Assembly: GCA_016932035.1 (NCBI GenBank)
Contig: JAFGDR010000027.1
Span: forward strand, 1-42,823
Direction of reading: 5' to 3'
From: Candidatus Cloacimonadota bacterium
Lineage (GTDB): Bacteria; Cloacimonadota; Cloacimonadia; JGIOTU-2
Length of the DNA: 42,823 bases
The notes beneath the pieces were generated by a model. That model ran no database searches. It was not told the origin of the DNA and worked only from the letters and a program-made list of their open reading frames with translations. The translations under genes and the position numbers were made by a program. Below, in pieces: positions 1 through 7,612 of the stretch (position 1 is its first letter; every line of letters starts with the position of its first letter).

Positions 1-196
1 TGTAATTATAAGCATACTTGGCTTGCTAATTTGCAGTGGAGACAGGTCGGAAATTCTCCCAAGCTTTGTATTGATCTAATCATAAACTTCTGATGTTGAT
101 TTACCGAGACATGTCGGGAGAAGCCTGATTGTTATTTATTTTCTAAAATTATTGACATTGCAAAATAAAAAATGCATGCTGCATATGGAGTATCAT
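1..196. other. Upstream region without a supported gene
   Basis: No convincing reading frame is visible here. Two plus-strand frames are open from the window edge (ending near 77 and 93) but give short peptides without recognisable features, so the tail of an upstream gene is possible but unproven. A direct repeat GAGACA-n-GTCGG occurs near 38-49 and 106-117. A TTGACA hexamer at 151-156, with no clear -10 partner, precedes the NfeD gene, whose GGAG ribosome site lies at 187-190. Confidence 0.4.
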
Positions 197-1492
197 ATGA
201 AAAAATTTATTCAAATATTATTCTTCCTTTGTATCCCTCTCCTTATACATGCGCAAATACAAATCGATGAAGTATATCTCCTTACCGTAGATGGTGCCAT
301 CGGTCCTCCAGTTGCAAATTACATTATTGATCGAATTGAGATCGCCGAAGCTCACGATGCAGCAGTACTCATCGAGATCAACACACCAGGCGGGCTCGAT
401 ACATCCATGCGTGAGATCATACAGAAGATCATGAATGCTGATGTACCGGTTATCGGATATGTTACACCGGAAGGTGCCAGGGCAGCTTCTGCTGGTGCGA
501 TCATTATGCTTTCGTGCGACATCGCAGCCATGACACCAACTTCGAGTATTGGCGCTGCACATCCGGTTTCAATGGGAGCGAAGATCGACTCAACAATGGA
601 GAAAAAAGTGCTCAATGACATGCTCTCCTATGTTGCTTCTCTTGCTCAAAAAATGGGGAGGAATGAAGACATCGCAAAAAAAATGGTCTCAGAAAGTATT
701 TCACTTCATGCAAAAGAGGCACTCGAAGAGAATGTTATTGAGTATATCGCATTGTCGAGAAACGCACTTTTCAAAGAAATCAACTCGACTAAGATTGTTA
801 AGAAGGATAGAATCTTTATCATGAATACGGAATATGCGGACGTCATACCTCACCGCATGAATTTCATTGAAAAATTTTTATTTTATATAACCAATCCAAA
901 TATTGCATACATACTCCTGATGCTTGGCATCTATGGGATAATTGCGGAGTTCTCATCACCGGGAATCGGTTTCGCAGGTGTGTTTGGTGCGATCTCTCTC
1001 CTGCTTGCATTTTTTGCACTCTCAAACCTGCCTGTTAATGTTGTTGGACTGCTCCTCATTGTTGTTGGTTTTATCCTGATCCTGCTTGAGATCAAGGTGC
1101 AATCATCGGGGATATTAGGAATAGGAGGTGTCGTGGGCATCGTACTTGGATCGATGATGCTGATCCAGTCTAAAGCACCATTCCTCCAGATTTCGATATC
1201 ACTTATCATCGGTGTGGCGATCTTCACAGTTTTCTTCTTTCTTTTGCTTGTTACTCTTGTCGTAAAAGTTCATAAAAGCAAAGTCACAACCGGACGGGAG
1301 GGTGAGATCGGAGAAAGAGGAGTAACACTCACCGTTCTTGATTCTGAAGGACAGGTTTTTGTGCGCGGTGAGATTTGGACTGCCATATCAACAGAGGGTA
1401 AAATAGACATCAATGAACCGATTGAAGTTGTAAAAATCAAAGACCTTACCTTGTGGGTGAAAAGGGTATCTTCACAGTATGAAAATTCTTGA
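197..1492 (+). CDS. NfeD-family membrane-bound serine protease (ClpP/SppA class)
   Basis: This is a 431-residue full-length NfeD protein (STOPP/NfeD1b type). The order is a signal peptide (about 1-20), an SppA/ClpP-like protease domain (about 22-220), four or five membrane helices (about 235-370) and a C-terminal OB-fold NfeD domain (about 375-431). The catalytic serine is Ser98 in the ARAASAG motif; the general-base Lys is expected at Lys136 or Lys137. INTPGG at about 61-66 is the oxyanion-region signature. I chose the ATG at 197 because GGAG sits six bases upstream; an in-frame start at 152 would add 15 non-signal residues. Family members cleave the hydrophobic C terminus of stomatin-like membrane proteins, but no stomatin gene lies in view. 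The following lipoprotein gene starts 54 bp downstream and may be co-transcribed. Family assignment is firm; the substrate is not known. Confidence 0.93.
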   Translation: MKKFIQILFFLCIPLLIHAQIQIDEVYLLTVDGAIGPPVANYIIDRIEIAEAHDAAVLIEINTPGGLDTSMREIIQKIMNADVPVIGYVTPEGARAASAGAIIMLSCDIAAMTPTSSIGAAHPVSMGAKIDSTMEKKVLNDMLSYVASLAQKMGRNEDIAKKMVSESISLHAKEALEENVIEYIALSRNALFKEINSTKIVKKDRIFIMNTEYADVIPHRMNFIEKFLFYITNPNIAYILLMLGIYGIIAEFSSPGIGFAGVFGAISLLLAFFALSNLPVNVVGLLLIVVGFILILLEIKVQSSGILGIGGVVGIVLGSMMLIQSKAPFLQISISLIIGVAIFTVFFFLLLVTLVVKVHKSKVTTGREGEIGERGVTLTVLDSEGQVFVRGEIWTAISTEGKIDINEPIEVVKIKDLTLWVKRVSSQYENS

Positions 1493-1546
1493 CGAATATT
1501 AAGTCTCTCGGATTTTTCAGAAAATTTTTATGAAAAAGGAGAACAA

Positions 1547-2512
1547 ATGAAAAAATATGTACCAATAGTGATGGTGATAATCGCCGTATTGGTTCTTGCT
1601 GCATGTCAGAGCAAGTATATGACAACTGCACGATTAGCTATTCGCGATGAAAAGGATCCGGATAAGGCAATCGAGAACTTGAAGATGGAAATTCAACAAA
1701 ATCCTAAAAATGCAGATGCCTACCTCTTTATGTCTCAAATCTATGGTCAGTACAAGCAGGATTATTATGCATCCTATCAATATGCTAAAAAAGCTGTTGA
1801 AATCGATCCTGCAAAGAAGAAAGATGTCGATCTAATCTACCTGACAACATGGAGCCAGCTTCACAACCAAGGACTCGAAGCATTAAAAGAGGATAATTTT
1901 AAAGAAGCACTCATTAAGCTAAATCAAGCACACGATATCCAACCAGATAGCCTGATAACTTTTGAACTCATTGGTGACACATATATTCGAGCAGACTCAA
2001 TTAATAAAGCACTCGATGTATTCATTCAAATTTATAATAAGCATCCAGAAAATATTGATGCTATAAACAAAATTGCAACGATCAATTATAACCAGGGTAA
2101 TTATGAAGATGCTGTTGAATATTTCCTTATCCTTCATAATCTTGAACCTGAGAATACTGACTGGCTCTATAATATCTGGGTAACAGAAATAAAACTTGGT
2201 AATGAAGATGCAGCTCTTGGGTATGCAAAGCAAGCAATTGAAATTGATCCAACGAACACTGAGCTTCTTTATAATATTGCAGACATGAACTTCAATCAAA
2301 AAAAATATGCAGAAGCAGCCGAATATTATGAGAAAATTGTTGAAATCGATCCAACACAATTAGAAGCTTTGAAATATCTATGCTACTGCTTGAGTAATAC
2401 AAAGAATTACGCTGATCTTGTAACCTATTCCCAGAAATGGCTTGATGTCCAACCTGAAAGCAAAGAAGCTCAGCAATTCCTTAGCCTTGCCAAGCAGATG
2501 CTTAATAAATAA
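1547..2512 (+). CDS. TPR-repeat lipoprotein
   Basis: A 321-residue lipoprotein. The N terminus is a type II signal peptide with lipobox LAAC, making Cys20 the lipidated residue. The rest is helical tetratricopeptide repeats: clear units begin near residues 45, 115, 150, 185, 220 and 250, with the usual pattern of small residues and a Pro at the repeat ends (for example AIEIDPTNTELLYNIADMNF). It should sit on the inner leaflet of the outer membrane or on the periplasmic face and act as a protein-binding scaffold. The start follows a good AAGGAG site. It lies between NfeD and a tiny membrane protein on the same strand, so an envelope role is likely. The partner is not identifiable from sequence. 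Confidence 0.88.
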   Translation: MKKYVPIVMVIIAVLVLAACQSKYMTTARLAIRDEKDPDKAIENLKMEIQQNPKNADAYLFMSQIYGQYKQDYYASYQYAKKAVEIDPAKKKDVDLIYLTTWSQLHNQGLEALKEDNFKEALIKLNQAHDIQPDSLITFELIGDTYIRADSINKALDVFIQIYNKHPENIDAINKIATINYNQGNYEDAVEYFLILHNLEPENTDWLYNIWVTEIKLGNEDAALGYAKQAIEIDPTNTELLYNIADMNFNQKKYAEAAEYYEKIVEIDPTQLEALKYLCYCLSNTKNYADLVTYSQKWLDVQPESKEAQQFLSLAKQMLNK

Positions 2513-2561
2513 AAAAGATGGTGCAGGAGCATCAAAAAAAATAGATAAGGGGGCAGATCAG

Positions 2562-2747
2562 ATGAAAATACTTGCTTGGATTTTCGGTATTCTTGCAGTT
2601 ATTATGGTCATTTTCGCAATCATTATGTCTCTGTTTGGCATTGTACCATTTCTTACTGTTTCAAAAGCCATTAACTACATCCACTTTGCGAATACTCTTG
2701 TTCTCTTTACCATTGCGTTGATCCTTTGCGACAAGAAGAAGGAGTAG
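2562..2747 (+). CDS. Small two-helix membrane protein
   Basis: A 61-residue protein beginning MKILAWIFGILAVIM. It has two hydrophobic helices (about 3-24 and 38-55) and a charged tail ending CDKKKE. The ATG at 2562 is preceded by an AAGGGGG ribosome site about eight bases upstream; a longer in-frame reading from 2442 would overlap the preceding gene and lacks such a site. It lies 49 bp after the TPR lipoprotein and 11 bp before the HAD gene, consistent with one transcript. I do not recognise a family; it resembles many unnamed inner-membrane microproteins. Confidence 0.7.
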   Translation: MKILAWIFGILAVIMVIFAIIMSLFGIVPFLTVSKAINYIHFANTLVLFTIALILCDKKKE

Positions 2748-2758
2748 CTCTGACGTAG

Positions 2759-3397
2759 ATGCCGATTAAAGCCATTCTTTTTGATCTTGACGGTGTTATA
2801 GTAGACACACTTCATTTTCACTTCCTAGCCTGGCAGGAAATGTTTCGTAGATGGGACGGTGAGGTTCGCGAACTCACCGTCCTCCTTCATGAGGGAAGAA
2901 GCTCGAGGGAAATTTTACCAATTCTCATAGAGGAAGCAGGTATTGAAATCCCCGAAGATCAGCGACACGATTTCATCGAAACCAAACGCGCCTACTACCG
3001 GTCGATCGTGGATGTGCAATTCTATCCGGGGGCAAAAGCTGTTTTAAAAAAATTACACAAAGAGGGATATCGTCTGGCACTTGTTACTGCATGCGCTAAG
3101 AAAAACATGAATCATGCACTGACAGAGAATGAATTAAAATTGTTCGATGTTGTTATAACAGGCGACGACATCCCCCGTGCAAAACCAAATCCCGACCCGT
3201 ATGATATAGCTCGCAAAAAGTTAGGATTGGAAAAGAATGAATGTCTTGTTGTGGAGAATGCTCCATTGGGGATTGAATCAGGGAAAAATGCAGGAATAAA
3301 AGTTGCAGCCATTGCAACGACACTACCGCAAGAATATCTTAATGGAGCGGATTATTATTTGGATACATTAGAAGATATTTTCAAGTATTTGATGTAA
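2759..3397 (+). CDS. HAD-superfamily phosphatase / beta-phosphoglucomutase-like
   Basis: A 212-residue haloacid dehalogenase-fold protein of the beta-phosphoglucomutase/phosphatase subfamily with a helical cap. Motif I is DLDGVIVDT, with nucleophile Asp9 and acid/base Asp11. Motif II is the Thr of VTAC near residue 110. The motif III Lys is in PRAKPNPDPY. Motif IV is VVENAPLGIESG, where the usual ED pair is EN, a tolerated but less common form. It should hydrolyse or transfer phosphate on a small sugar phosphate in the cytoplasm; mutase and phosphatase cannot be told apart by eye. It is the last gene of the plus-strand run and ends 1 bp before the convergent cyclase gene, with no visible terminator between them. 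Confidence 0.87.
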   Translation: MPIKAILFDLDGVIVDTLHFHFLAWQEMFRRWDGEVRELTVLLHEGRSSREILPILIEEAGIEIPEDQRHDFIETKRAYYRSIVDVQFYPGAKAVLKKLHKEGYRLALVTACAKKNMNHALTENELKLFDVVITGDDIPRAKPNPDPYDIARKKLGLEKNECLVVENAPLGIESGKNAGIKVAAIATTLPQEYLNGADYYLDTLEDIFKYLM

Positions 3398-3398
3398 T

Positions 3399-5315
3399 CT
3401 ACTCAAAAGTCTTCTGCACATTCACATCTTCTTTGAGGGAAAGCAGTTCATATAACTTAAGCGGCTGTCCTTTTCCACGAAGAGTTTTCGAATCCAAATA
3501 GCGTGCTTCCACTTTTTCTTTCACTGCTTCGTAGGTCGTTTCGCTGATAATAATATGATTTTCAGTCTCATATTCCTTATTCATCGGTTCGATACGTGCA
3601 CCTGTATTGATCGTATCTCCGATTGCAGTATAGTCGAAGATCTGTTCTGAACCGAGGTTCCCGACCAGCGCAGAACCGGTGTGAATACCAATCCCGAACT
3701 GCACACAATCCTTGCCTTCCTTTGTCCATTTTTCCTGGAGTTTTCGCAATCTCTCAGCCATGATGAGTGCTGTCTTACACGCATTGTACGCATGCATTTC
3801 ATAATAATATGGCACACCAAACAGCGCCATGATTGCATCTCCCACGAACTTGTCGATAGTACCGCTGTTCTCCTTGATCACATCCACCATCTCTGTTAAA
3901 TATTCTCGCAGGATATCAACAACTTCCTTCGTATCGTGCTGCTCTGTATATGTGGTGAATGATCGAAGATCTGAGAAAAGTACGGTAAGTTCCTGTACCT
4001 GTCCACCGAATTTCAAGCGCTTGGGATCCTTCATCACCAAATCGACAATATCCTTTGCAACATATTGCTGGAACGCTTTTTTTATGAACAACTTTTCCTT
4101 CCTACCCATATAATACTGCATCACGAGATTACCGAGAAATGAGATTAAAATCGCAGAAGGAACTTCGGTCACATTTACTATCGTATGGTTGGTCTTGAAC
4201 ATCATATACACGAAAACAAGATATCCGATAATGAGTAACACGCCGATAATTGCATTGATCGTGGGCTTGAAAAAGTTAAAGATGATATTGATCACAAAGA
4301 TCAAGATCAACAAGCCGAGCACAAGGTACAGATAACTAAATGGTTTTAGATAATTTGAATGCAACACCATTTCAATGAAATTTGCATGAATTTCTACACC
4401 GGGAGTCAATCCATAACCTTTACCCGGATCATAGAATGGAGTAGGAAAGAGGTCATGAAGCTCTTCTGCAGATGCTCCAACAAGCACGATCTTATCTTTA
4501 AATGTTCCTGTTTGAAGGTAATTATCAAAGGTATTGAAGTCCATCCCGAAAGCTTTCTCACTGCGTACCTGGAATGTGCTGTCATCCAACACGGTATCGA
4601 GGTGATAATACGGAAACGTATGAGCGGGTCCATAGTAGTTTATGAGGACAGTATTTCCCGAAAACTTAGGCATAACATACGAGCCGAGCATGAAACTCTC
4701 ATGCGAGTTGTAAATTTTCGGTTCCTCTCCACGCTGTTGTGCAAGAAGCATTTGCAGTCCCTTTACGCCGATCGTATAGTATGGCTTATCTGCGTACGTT
4801 GAAAAAAGTGTATATTTACGAACAAATCCATCCTGATCCTGCGATATTCCTACAAGCCCCCACTCGAGATCTCTATCTGTGATTTCAACAATCGGCGGCA
4901 CAATACGCAGAGTAACGGAATTACCCTTTCTTGTCTCGCTGAGTTTTCCTGCAAAGATCACATTGCTGTATTTAGCAGCAGTAATGCCAAGTTGAACATC
5001 TTCACTGGGGAGTGTTTGTTCGGTGAATTCTATATCGAATATGATCACTGCAGCTCCTGCTTTATTGAGATTCTCTATAAGATGTGCAAAGTAACTTCTC
5101 GGGAAAGGATACCTCCCGAGTTCTTCAAATGCTTCGTCAGAAACATCGAGAATAACTATATCCTGGGATACTTCAAGCGGTCCCCGGAGATTGAAATTCG
5201 TATCGATCCAGTTGAGTTCAAGAGTTTTATAAATGCGTGTCATGGACAACAGAATGACCGCAACAAATACAAAGATTGAAAAAATTATTACGAATCTAAA
5301 TTTTATTTTTTTCAT
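3399..5315 (-). CDS. CHASE2-domain class III adenylate cyclase
   Basis: A 638-residue membrane sensor-cyclase. An N-terminal membrane anchor (about 5-27) is followed by a periplasmic CHASE2 sensor (about 30-320), three membrane helices (about 325-405) and a class III cyclase domain (about 430-620). Metal-binding aspartates lie in LFSDLRSFT (about 440) and in KFVGDAIMALFG (about 490). The Lys of KFVGD and the Asp of DYTAIGD are the pair that selects adenine, so the product should be cAMP rather than cGMP. The start has an AGGGG site. It is the last gene of the long minus-strand catabolic unit, 9 bp after ddl, which suggests co-transcription. What the CHASE2 domain senses is unknown. Confidence is high for the family, moderate for ATP specificity. 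Confidence 0.93.
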   Translation of the reverse strand: MKKIKFRFVIIFSIFVFVAVILLSMTRIYKTLELNWIDTNFNLRGPLEVSQDIVILDVSDEAFEELGRYPFPRSYFAHLIENLNKAGAAVIIFDIEFTEQTLPSEDVQLGITAAKYSNVIFAGKLSETRKGNSVTLRIVPPIVEITDRDLEWGLVGISQDQDGFVRKYTLFSTYADKPYYTIGVKGLQMLLAQQRGEEPKIYNSHESFMLGSYVMPKFSGNTVLINYYGPAHTFPYYHLDTVLDDSTFQVRSEKAFGMDFNTFDNYLQTGTFKDKIVLVGASAEELHDLFPTPFYDPGKGYGLTPGVEIHANFIEMVLHSNYLKPFSYLYLVLGLLILIFVINIIFNFFKPTINAIIGVLLIIGYLVFVYMMFKTNHTIVNVTEVPSAILISFLGNLVMQYYMGRKEKLFIKKAFQQYVAKDIVDLVMKDPKRLKFGGQVQELTVLFSDLRSFTTYTEQHDTKEVVDILREYLTEMVDVIKENSGTIDKFVGDAIMALFGVPYYYEMHAYNACKTALIMAERLRKLQEKWTKEGKDCVQFGIGIHTGSALVGNLGSEQIFDYTAIGDTINTGARIEPMNKEYETENHIIISETTYEAVKEKVEARYLDSKTLRGKGQPLKLYELLSLKEDVNVQKTFE

Positions 5316-5324
5316 ACGATCCCC

Positions 5325-6272
5325 TTATAAATCGCTAAAATCCTGCTCAATTAATCGACGTATCAATTCCTCAAAATCCATCCCTACTGCTTGTGCAGCC
5401 ATCGGGACCAAACTCAATGATGTCATGCCCGGAAGTGTATTTACTTCAAGAAAATAAAATTTATCTCCATCATATCTGAAGTCGATTCGTGCATAATGGG
5501 AGCAGCCGAATTCTCTATAAATACGCAAAGCATAATCAGTGACACATTTTGCTTTATCCGATGAAAGATGCGCCGGTGTTTCATAAACTGTGAAATTCTC
5601 AGTGTATTTATTTTTATAATCATAGAAACCATTTTTTGGTTTAATCTCAACGACTGGAAGTGCTCTGTCACCAAGCATTGCTACCGTAATCTCCCTGCCA
5701 GGGATATACTGCTCGATGATAATATCGTTATCAATTGAAAATGCATATTCCACAGCATCATTAAACTCGTTTTCACTATCAAGGATTGTTACACCAACCG
5801 ACGAGCCAGAAGCATTCGGTTTGACTACCAGATGTTTGTCGAGTTGTCTTGAGACGTTTTTATAGGAAGGAACTTCCTCATTTTTTTTATAAAATAATGC
5901 TCGAGGAACCGGAATATTAAGAACATCTCGGGCAATCAATTTAGATATTTTCTTGCTCATACATATAAAACTCGAATCTGCATCAGAACCTACGTAAGGA
6001 ATTCCTGCAAGCTCGAATAATTTTTGGAATGTGCCGTTTTCCCCATCTCCGCCGTGCAAACCGATGAACACACGATCACATTGTGCTTTTTTTATATCTT
6101 CGGCTAATTGTATGTAATTTATCTTCTCATTTTTAACATAGTCGGAAGGATCGAAGATAAGAACTGTTTTCCCAAGTGCGAGGAGTGCTTTTTCCACAGC
6201 TTCGCATGTATGGATCGACACGTCACGTTCTTCGGATGTGCCGCCTTTGAGGAGAGCGATTCTATTGTTCAT
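5325..6272 (-). CDS. ddl: D-alanine--D-alanine ligase
   Basis: A 315-residue ATP-grasp ligase joining two D-Ala for peptidoglycan precursor synthesis in the cytoplasm. Motifs run in the family order: KGGTSEERDVS at the N terminus (first D-Ala site), LHGGDGENG (about 75), VKPNASGSSVGV (about 150, ATP loop), EQYIPGREITVAML, YDYKNKYT (omega loop with the Tyr typical of D-Ala rather than D-lactate ligases) and FLEVNTLPGMTS (metal and phosphate binding). The start codon overlaps the end of the FAD-subunit gene by 11 bp, so it appears translationally coupled to a molybdoenzyme operon, an unusual place for a cell-wall gene. Length is normal and no key residue is missing. Confidence 0.95.
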   Translation of the reverse strand: MNNRIALLKGGTSEERDVSIHTCEAVEKALLALGKTVLIFDPSDYVKNEKINYIQLAEDIKKAQCDRVFIGLHGGDGENGTFQKLFELAGIPYVGSDADSSFICMSKKISKLIARDVLNIPVPRALFYKKNEEVPSYKNVSRQLDKHLVVKPNASGSSVGVTILDSENEFNDAVEYAFSIDNDIIIEQYIPGREITVAMLGDRALPVVEIKPKNGFYDYKNKYTENFTVYETPAHLSSDKAKCVTDYALRIYREFGCSHYARIDFRYDGDKFYFLEVNTLPGMTSLSLVPMAAQAVGMDFEELIRRLIEQDFSDL

Positions 6273-7128
6273 ATAATAATATTGATCTCAAACAATCCCC
6301 CAACAAATTCTTCGTCAGCAACTCACGAAATGCTTTTGTGGAACGAATATCAGTAATTGGTGATATTTCTTTCTCAAGTATGCGTTTCGCTTCTTCGACA
6401 GTCCTTTCGGAAATCGTTTTATGTTTGAGGAATTCCTCTGTCTTAATTAATCTCCGCACGGTTGGAGAGACGCTTCCAGCTGCGAGTCTAATATCCAATA
6501 TCTCATCATTATCAATCTCAGCAAAGCATGAAAGAGATGCCTTTGTAATAGTCATTGCATTGCGCTGTCCCACTTTACGGAAATAGCACTTCATCTTCTT
6601 TAATGGAATAGGAATGATTATCTTTGTGATCAGTTCACCATTATCGAGAGTGTTAGCACAGGGACCACAGAAATATTCTGAAAACGAGATATTTCTTTCT
6701 GTTGCTGTGCGTGGTGAAAATATCGTTAGTGATGCACCCAATACCACAAGCGGTGTGATCGTGTCACCTGCTGGGGAAGCATTACCGATATTGCCCCCGA
6801 TCGTCGCCCTGTTTCTAACCTGTTCCGAAGCCATGGTTCGTATCGCCTGTATGAGAATCAGTAATTCTTCTTGTATTACTGGCGAATGCAAGATTTCATT
6901 TAATGTTGATGATGGTCCGATGATGATCGTATCACCTTTTTTCTCGATACCTTTCAGTTCTTCAAGTTCTGATAAACTTACAAAAACAGCATCTTCTGGT
7001 AATTCCTCTTTTCCAACCATAAGATCGGTTCCGCCTGCAAAAATTATAATTTTGGAATTCTCAATCTTTGAATAGAGTTCATGATACTCAGTTAATGTTT
7101 TAGGAGAGAAGATTTTTTTCTTATTCAT
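6262..7128 (-). CDS. Xanthine dehydrogenase family, FAD-binding subunit
   Basis: A 288-residue FAD subunit (CoxM/XdhB/YgfM type) that passes electrons from the 2Fe-2S subunit to NAD or another acceptor. FAD-binding signatures are FAGGTDLMV (about 31-39) and VRNRATIGGNIGNASPAGD (about 103-121), followed by the C-terminal CO-dehydrogenase flavoprotein domain (about 170-285). It overlaps the Fe-S subunit gene by 8 bp and ddl by 11 bp, showing tight coupling. The order Mo, Fe-S, FAD in transcription suggests a heterotrimer with separate chains. It could equally serve a related hydroxylase, but the Mo subunit residues favour a purine substrate. Confidence 0.93.
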   Translation of the reverse strand: MNKKKIFSPKTLTEYHELYSKIENSKIIIFAGGTDLMVGKEELPEDAVFVSLSELEELKGIEKKGDTIIIGPSSTLNEILHSPVIQEELLILIQAIRTMASEQVRNRATIGGNIGNASPAGDTITPLVVLGASLTIFSPRTATERNISFSEYFCGPCANTLDNGELITKIIIPIPLKKMKCYFRKVGQRNAMTITKASLSCFAEIDNDEILDIRLAAGSVSPTVRRLIKTEEFLKHKTISERTVEEAKRILEKEISPITDIRSTKAFRELLTKNLLGDCLRSILLYEQ

Positions 7129-7612
7129 AGAATCTCTTCGGTATTTCGATGTTCGTGTGCAGCAATTGTCGTACTGCTTTTATGATCTTATCATACCCGG
7201 TACATCTGCAGATATTACCGGCAAAGACACTCTTTACCTCGTCATCGGTGAGGACTTTCCCGTTCGATTTCCTCAAGAGTTCTATGGTAGACATGATAAA
7301 TCCTGGTGTGCAAAAACCGCATTGCACTGCACCGTTCTCTTCATAGGATTGTGTTATTGAAGTGAAAAAATCAAAATCGCGTAATCCGTCAATGGTGACG
7401 ATATCTGCATCTTGCAAGTGCATAGCCGGGACAAGGCACGAATTGACGAGTTTGTTGTTCATAAAGACAGTACAGGCACCGCACTCACCTTCACCACACC
7501 CTTCTTTTGTTCCGGTAAGTCCGAGTGTATCTCTCAGGATATCAAGAAGCCGATCGAGTGGTTCTGCTTCGAAAGAAACCGATTTTCCGTTTATATTACA
7601 TTTAATATTCAT
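7121..7612 (-). CDS. Xanthine dehydrogenase family, 2Fe-2S subunit
   Basis: A 163-residue protein carrying two [2Fe-2S] clusters that link the Mo centre to FAD. The plant-type cluster is held by Cys39, Cys44, Cys47 and Cys59 (CGEGECGACT...NSC). The second cluster, unique to this enzyme family, uses Cys98, Cys101, Cys135 and Cys137 (CGFCTPG...CRCTGY). All eight ligands are present. It overlaps the Mo-subunit gene by 11 bp and the FAD-subunit gene by 8 bp. A second, separate copy of this module lies at 20019-20483 beside ygfK; the two share the fold but clearly differ in sequence. Confidence 0.95.
   Translation of the reverse strand: MNIKCNINGKSVSFEAEPLDRLLDILRDTLGLTGTKEGCGEGECGACTVFMNNKLVNSCLVPAMHLQDADIVTIDGLRDFDFFTSITQSYEENGAVQCGFCTPGFIMSTIELLRKSNGKVLTDDEVKSVFAGNICRCTGYDKIIKAVRQLLHTNIEIPKRFYE

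Noticed and set aside
1-150. Partial upstream coding sequence
   Set aside because: Short open frames from the edge exist, but no motif, codon pattern or stop context supports one over another.
4359-4802. A 147-codon plus-strand frame within the cyclase gene
   Set aside because: It is antisense to the CHASE2 region, with a composition unlike real proteins here.
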